A stretch of DNA of 64,000 bases from Novosphingobium sp. SG707 (GTDB lineage Bacteria > Pseudomonadota > Alphaproteobacteria > Sphingomonadales > Sphingomonadaceae). Made by a program: the position numbers and the translations under genes. Of this stretch, positions 62,303 through 64,000 are shown in pieces. The stretch covers positions 62,001 through 126,000 of the forward strand of contig NZ_JAAZQL010000005.1 in the NCBI RefSeq assembly GCF_012275515.1. The letters run 5' to 3'. Under the pieces are notes generated by a model that saw only the letters and a program-made list of their open reading frames with translations, ran no database searches and was not told where the DNA came from. Every line of letters starts with the position of its first letter. The stretch's first letter is position 1.

Positions 62303-64000
62303 TCAGGCCTCGACGCGTTCGTCGTCAAAGAAGCGATAGATCGTGGGCAGCACCACCAGCGTCAGCACGGTGGAGGTAATCAGCCCCCCGATCACCACGA
62401 TGGCCAGCGGCTTTTGCACCTCCGACCCCGGCCCGGTGGCGAAGAGGAAGGGGATCAGGCCCAAAAGCGCCACGGTCGCCGTCATCATCACCGGGCGGAA
62501 ACGCAGGGTTGCGCCCTGAACCACCGCCTCGCGCACCGATTTCCCCTCATCGCGCAGGTTGCGGATATAGGAGACCAGCACCACGCCATTGAGCACCGCA
62601 ATGCCCCAGAGCGCGATAAAGCCCACCGAGGCCGGCACCGAGAGATATTCCCCCGTGACCGCAAGCCCCACGATCCCGCCGATGGAAGCGAAAGGCAGCA
62701 CCAAGATGATCAGCGAGGCCAGACGCAGCGAGTTGAACAGGACAAACAGCAGGAAGAAAATCGCCGCCACCGTGATCGGCACGATGATCATCAGATGGCC
62801 CAGCGCGCGCTCCATATTCTGGAACTGGCCGCCCCATTCAAGGTAATAGCCGTCGGGCAGCTTGATCTGCTTATCGACCTTCTGCTGAAGTTCGGCCACG
62901 AAGCCGCCAAGGTCGCGGCCCTTGACGTTCATGCCGATGACGATGCGGCGCTTGCCCATTTCGCGGCTGATCTGGGCCGGGCCGTCCGAGACGACCACCT
63001 TGGCGACGTCGGCCAGACGCGCCTGAGCGCCGCCCGGCGAGGTGATCAGCAGGTTCGAGATCGCCTCGATGTTGTCGCGATAGGCTTGCGGAAGGCGGAC
63101 CACGCCGGGGAAGCGGCGTTCGCCTTCAAAGATCTCGGTCGCCTGTTTGCCGCCCACCGCCGTTTCGAGCAGATCGTTCACATCGGCCACATTGAGGCCA
63201 AAGCGCGCCAGCGCCGCCCGGTCGATCTCGATCGAGAGATATTGCTGGCCGCTGACCTTTTCGATGCGCAGATCCTCCGCGCCTTGCAGCGATTGACCCA
63301 CGCGGGCTATTTCCTCGGCCACGCGCTTCAATTCGTCCATGTCATCGCCAAACACCTTGACCGCGATGTCGGATCGCACGCCCGTCACCATTTCGTCCAC
63401 GCGGTCGGAAATGGGCTGGGCCATGACGATCTGGACGCCGGGCAGAGCTTTGAGCTTTTCGCGCATGGCATCGGCAATGTCGTCCTGATTCCAGCCCTTG
63501 GGCCATTCGTCGCGCGGCTTCAGACTGACGATGGGAGTGGATTCATTGGGGCCTTGCGGGTCGGCGGGGCTTTCGCCGCGGCCCACGCCCGACACCGCCG
63601 ATTTGACGCCGGGCACCTGCATGATCAGGCGCATGCCCTCCATCTCGATCTTGATCGATTCATCGAGCGCGATGTTGGGCACGCGGTTGATACCGGGCAC
63701 CACCGAGCCTTCCTTCATTTCGGGAATGAAGGCCGTACCCAGAAAGGGCAGGATCGCCAGCGTGGCCAGAAACCCGCCCACCGCCAGCGTGATCGTGCGC
63801 TTTTCATTGCCCAGCGCCCAATGCAGCATCTTGAGATAGCGGCTTTTCATCACCTTGATGACGCGCGTGTCGTGGTCTTCCTCGCCGCCATGATGCCCTT
63901 CATGCACTTTCGGCGCTTTCAACAGATAGGAGGACAGCACCGGCGTCACCGTCAGCGAGAGCACCAGCGAAATCGCCAGCGCAATCGCGATCGTATAGGC
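62303..64000 (-). CDS. Heavy-metal RND permease, CzcA/CusA family (N-terminal part beyond the window)
   Basis: The reading frame is open to the last base, so this is the C-terminal part of about 566 residues. A helix with SLTVTPVLSSYLLK is followed by a His/Glu-rich loop (VHEGHHGGEEDHDT) that could bind metal. The second periplasmic half includes KALPGVQIVMAQPISDRVDE and VRSDIAVKVFGDD. The final helices have LRFRPVMMTATVALLGLIPF and end in VVLPTIYRFF. It exports cations such as Co, Zn, Cd, Cu or Ag; the proton-relay Asp motif lies outside the window. Confidence 0.93.
   Translation of the reverse strand, partial: AYTIAIALAISLVLSLTVTPVLSSYLLKAPKVHEGHHGGEEDHDTRVIKVMKSRYLKMLHWALGNEKRTITLAVGGFLATLAILPFLGTAFIPEMKEGSVVPGINRVPNIALDESIKIEMEGMRLIMQVPGVKSAVSGVGRGESPADPQGPNESTPIVSLKPRDEWPKGWNQDDIADAMREKLKALPGVQIVMAQPISDRVDEMVTGVRSDIAVKVFGDDMDELKRVAEEIARVGQSLQGAEDLRIEKVSGQQYLSIEIDRAALARFGLNVADVNDLLETAVGGKQATEIFEGERRFPGVVRLPQAYRDNIEAISNLLITSPGGAQARLADVAKVVVSDGPAQISREMGKRRIVIGMNVKGRDLGGFVAELQQKVDKQIKLPDGYYLEWGGQFQNMERALGHLMIIVPITVAAIFFLLFVLFNSLRLASLIILVLPFASIGGIVGLAVTGEYLSVPASVGFIALWGIAVLNGVVLVSYIRNLRDEGKSVREAVVQGATLRFRPVMMTATVALLGLIPFLFATGPGSEVQKPLAIVVIGGLITSTVLTLVVLPTIYRFFDDERVEA

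Overview
The window looks like a chromosomal segment of a Gram-negative alphaproteobacterium of the Sphingomonadales, most like Novosphingobium/Sphingobium. The basis is uniform high-GC coding sequence, a LigE/LigG-type beta-etherase cluster, FadL, MlaA and porin-type outer-membrane proteins, several RND pumps, and intergenic palindromic repeats. I see 55 protein genes (two cut by the window ends), no rRNA or tRNA, no transposase, no CRISPR array and no gap above 300 bases. The gaps hold terminators, two families of structured repeats and some candidate operators.

Region by region. 1-7.3 kb holds housekeeping genes: pirin (5' cut), cytochrome c' with cytochrome b561, a Tas-like aldo/keto reductase, cysK with a glutamine amidotransferase, repeat A copy 1, alanine dehydrogenase and a JmjC-like cupin protein. 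7.3-11.7 kb is a minus-strand MacAB/LolD-like ABC exporter (adaptor, permease, ATPase) followed by a polytopic membrane protein. 12-22.6 kb is a quinoprotein alcohol oxidation locus: a FIST protein (NosP-like), a NahK/ErcS'-like hybrid kinase, a LuxR-type response regulator, a PQQ alcohol dehydrogenase with the lanthanide-type Asp signature, a XoxJ-like binding protein, a PedF-type cytochrome c550, a YVTN beta-propeller, a porin and a second small cytochrome c.

22.8-33.6 kb is an aromatic/lignin catabolic island: aminotransferase, MFS and SBF-like transporters, a LigD/LigL-like SDR, a beta-keto acid cleavage enzyme, an XRE/MmyB-type regulator, an aldehyde dehydrogenase, LigG-like and LigE-like glutathione transferases and a Nu-class GST. 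Read together they could convert a beta-aryl ether dimer by C-alpha oxidation, ether cleavage, glutathione removal, side-chain oxidation and acetyl-CoA-dependent side-chain cleavage. 33.6-44.3 kb is a divergent fatty-acid-type locus: DUF2147, fadL, acyl-CoA ligase, merR, SDR and a 68-aa protein leftwards; thiolase, FadB-type protein, acyl-CoA dehydrogenase and a PHA-system protein rightwards.

44.4-64 kb is envelope and efflux: a polysaccharide deacetylase, a four-gene MdtABC/MuxABC-OpmB-like RND operon, a deoxyinosine glycosylase, repeat A copy 2, an Aae-like aromatic acid efflux operon (FUSC, DUF1656, HlyD, OMF) divergent from a LysR gene, an MlaA homologue, a PII-like protein and a CzcA/CusA metal pump cut by the window end.

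The most interesting features are the NO-sensor-like pair beside a lanthanide-type quinoprotein locus, the compact beta-etherase pathway with repeated candidate operator sequences, and the two structured repeat families.
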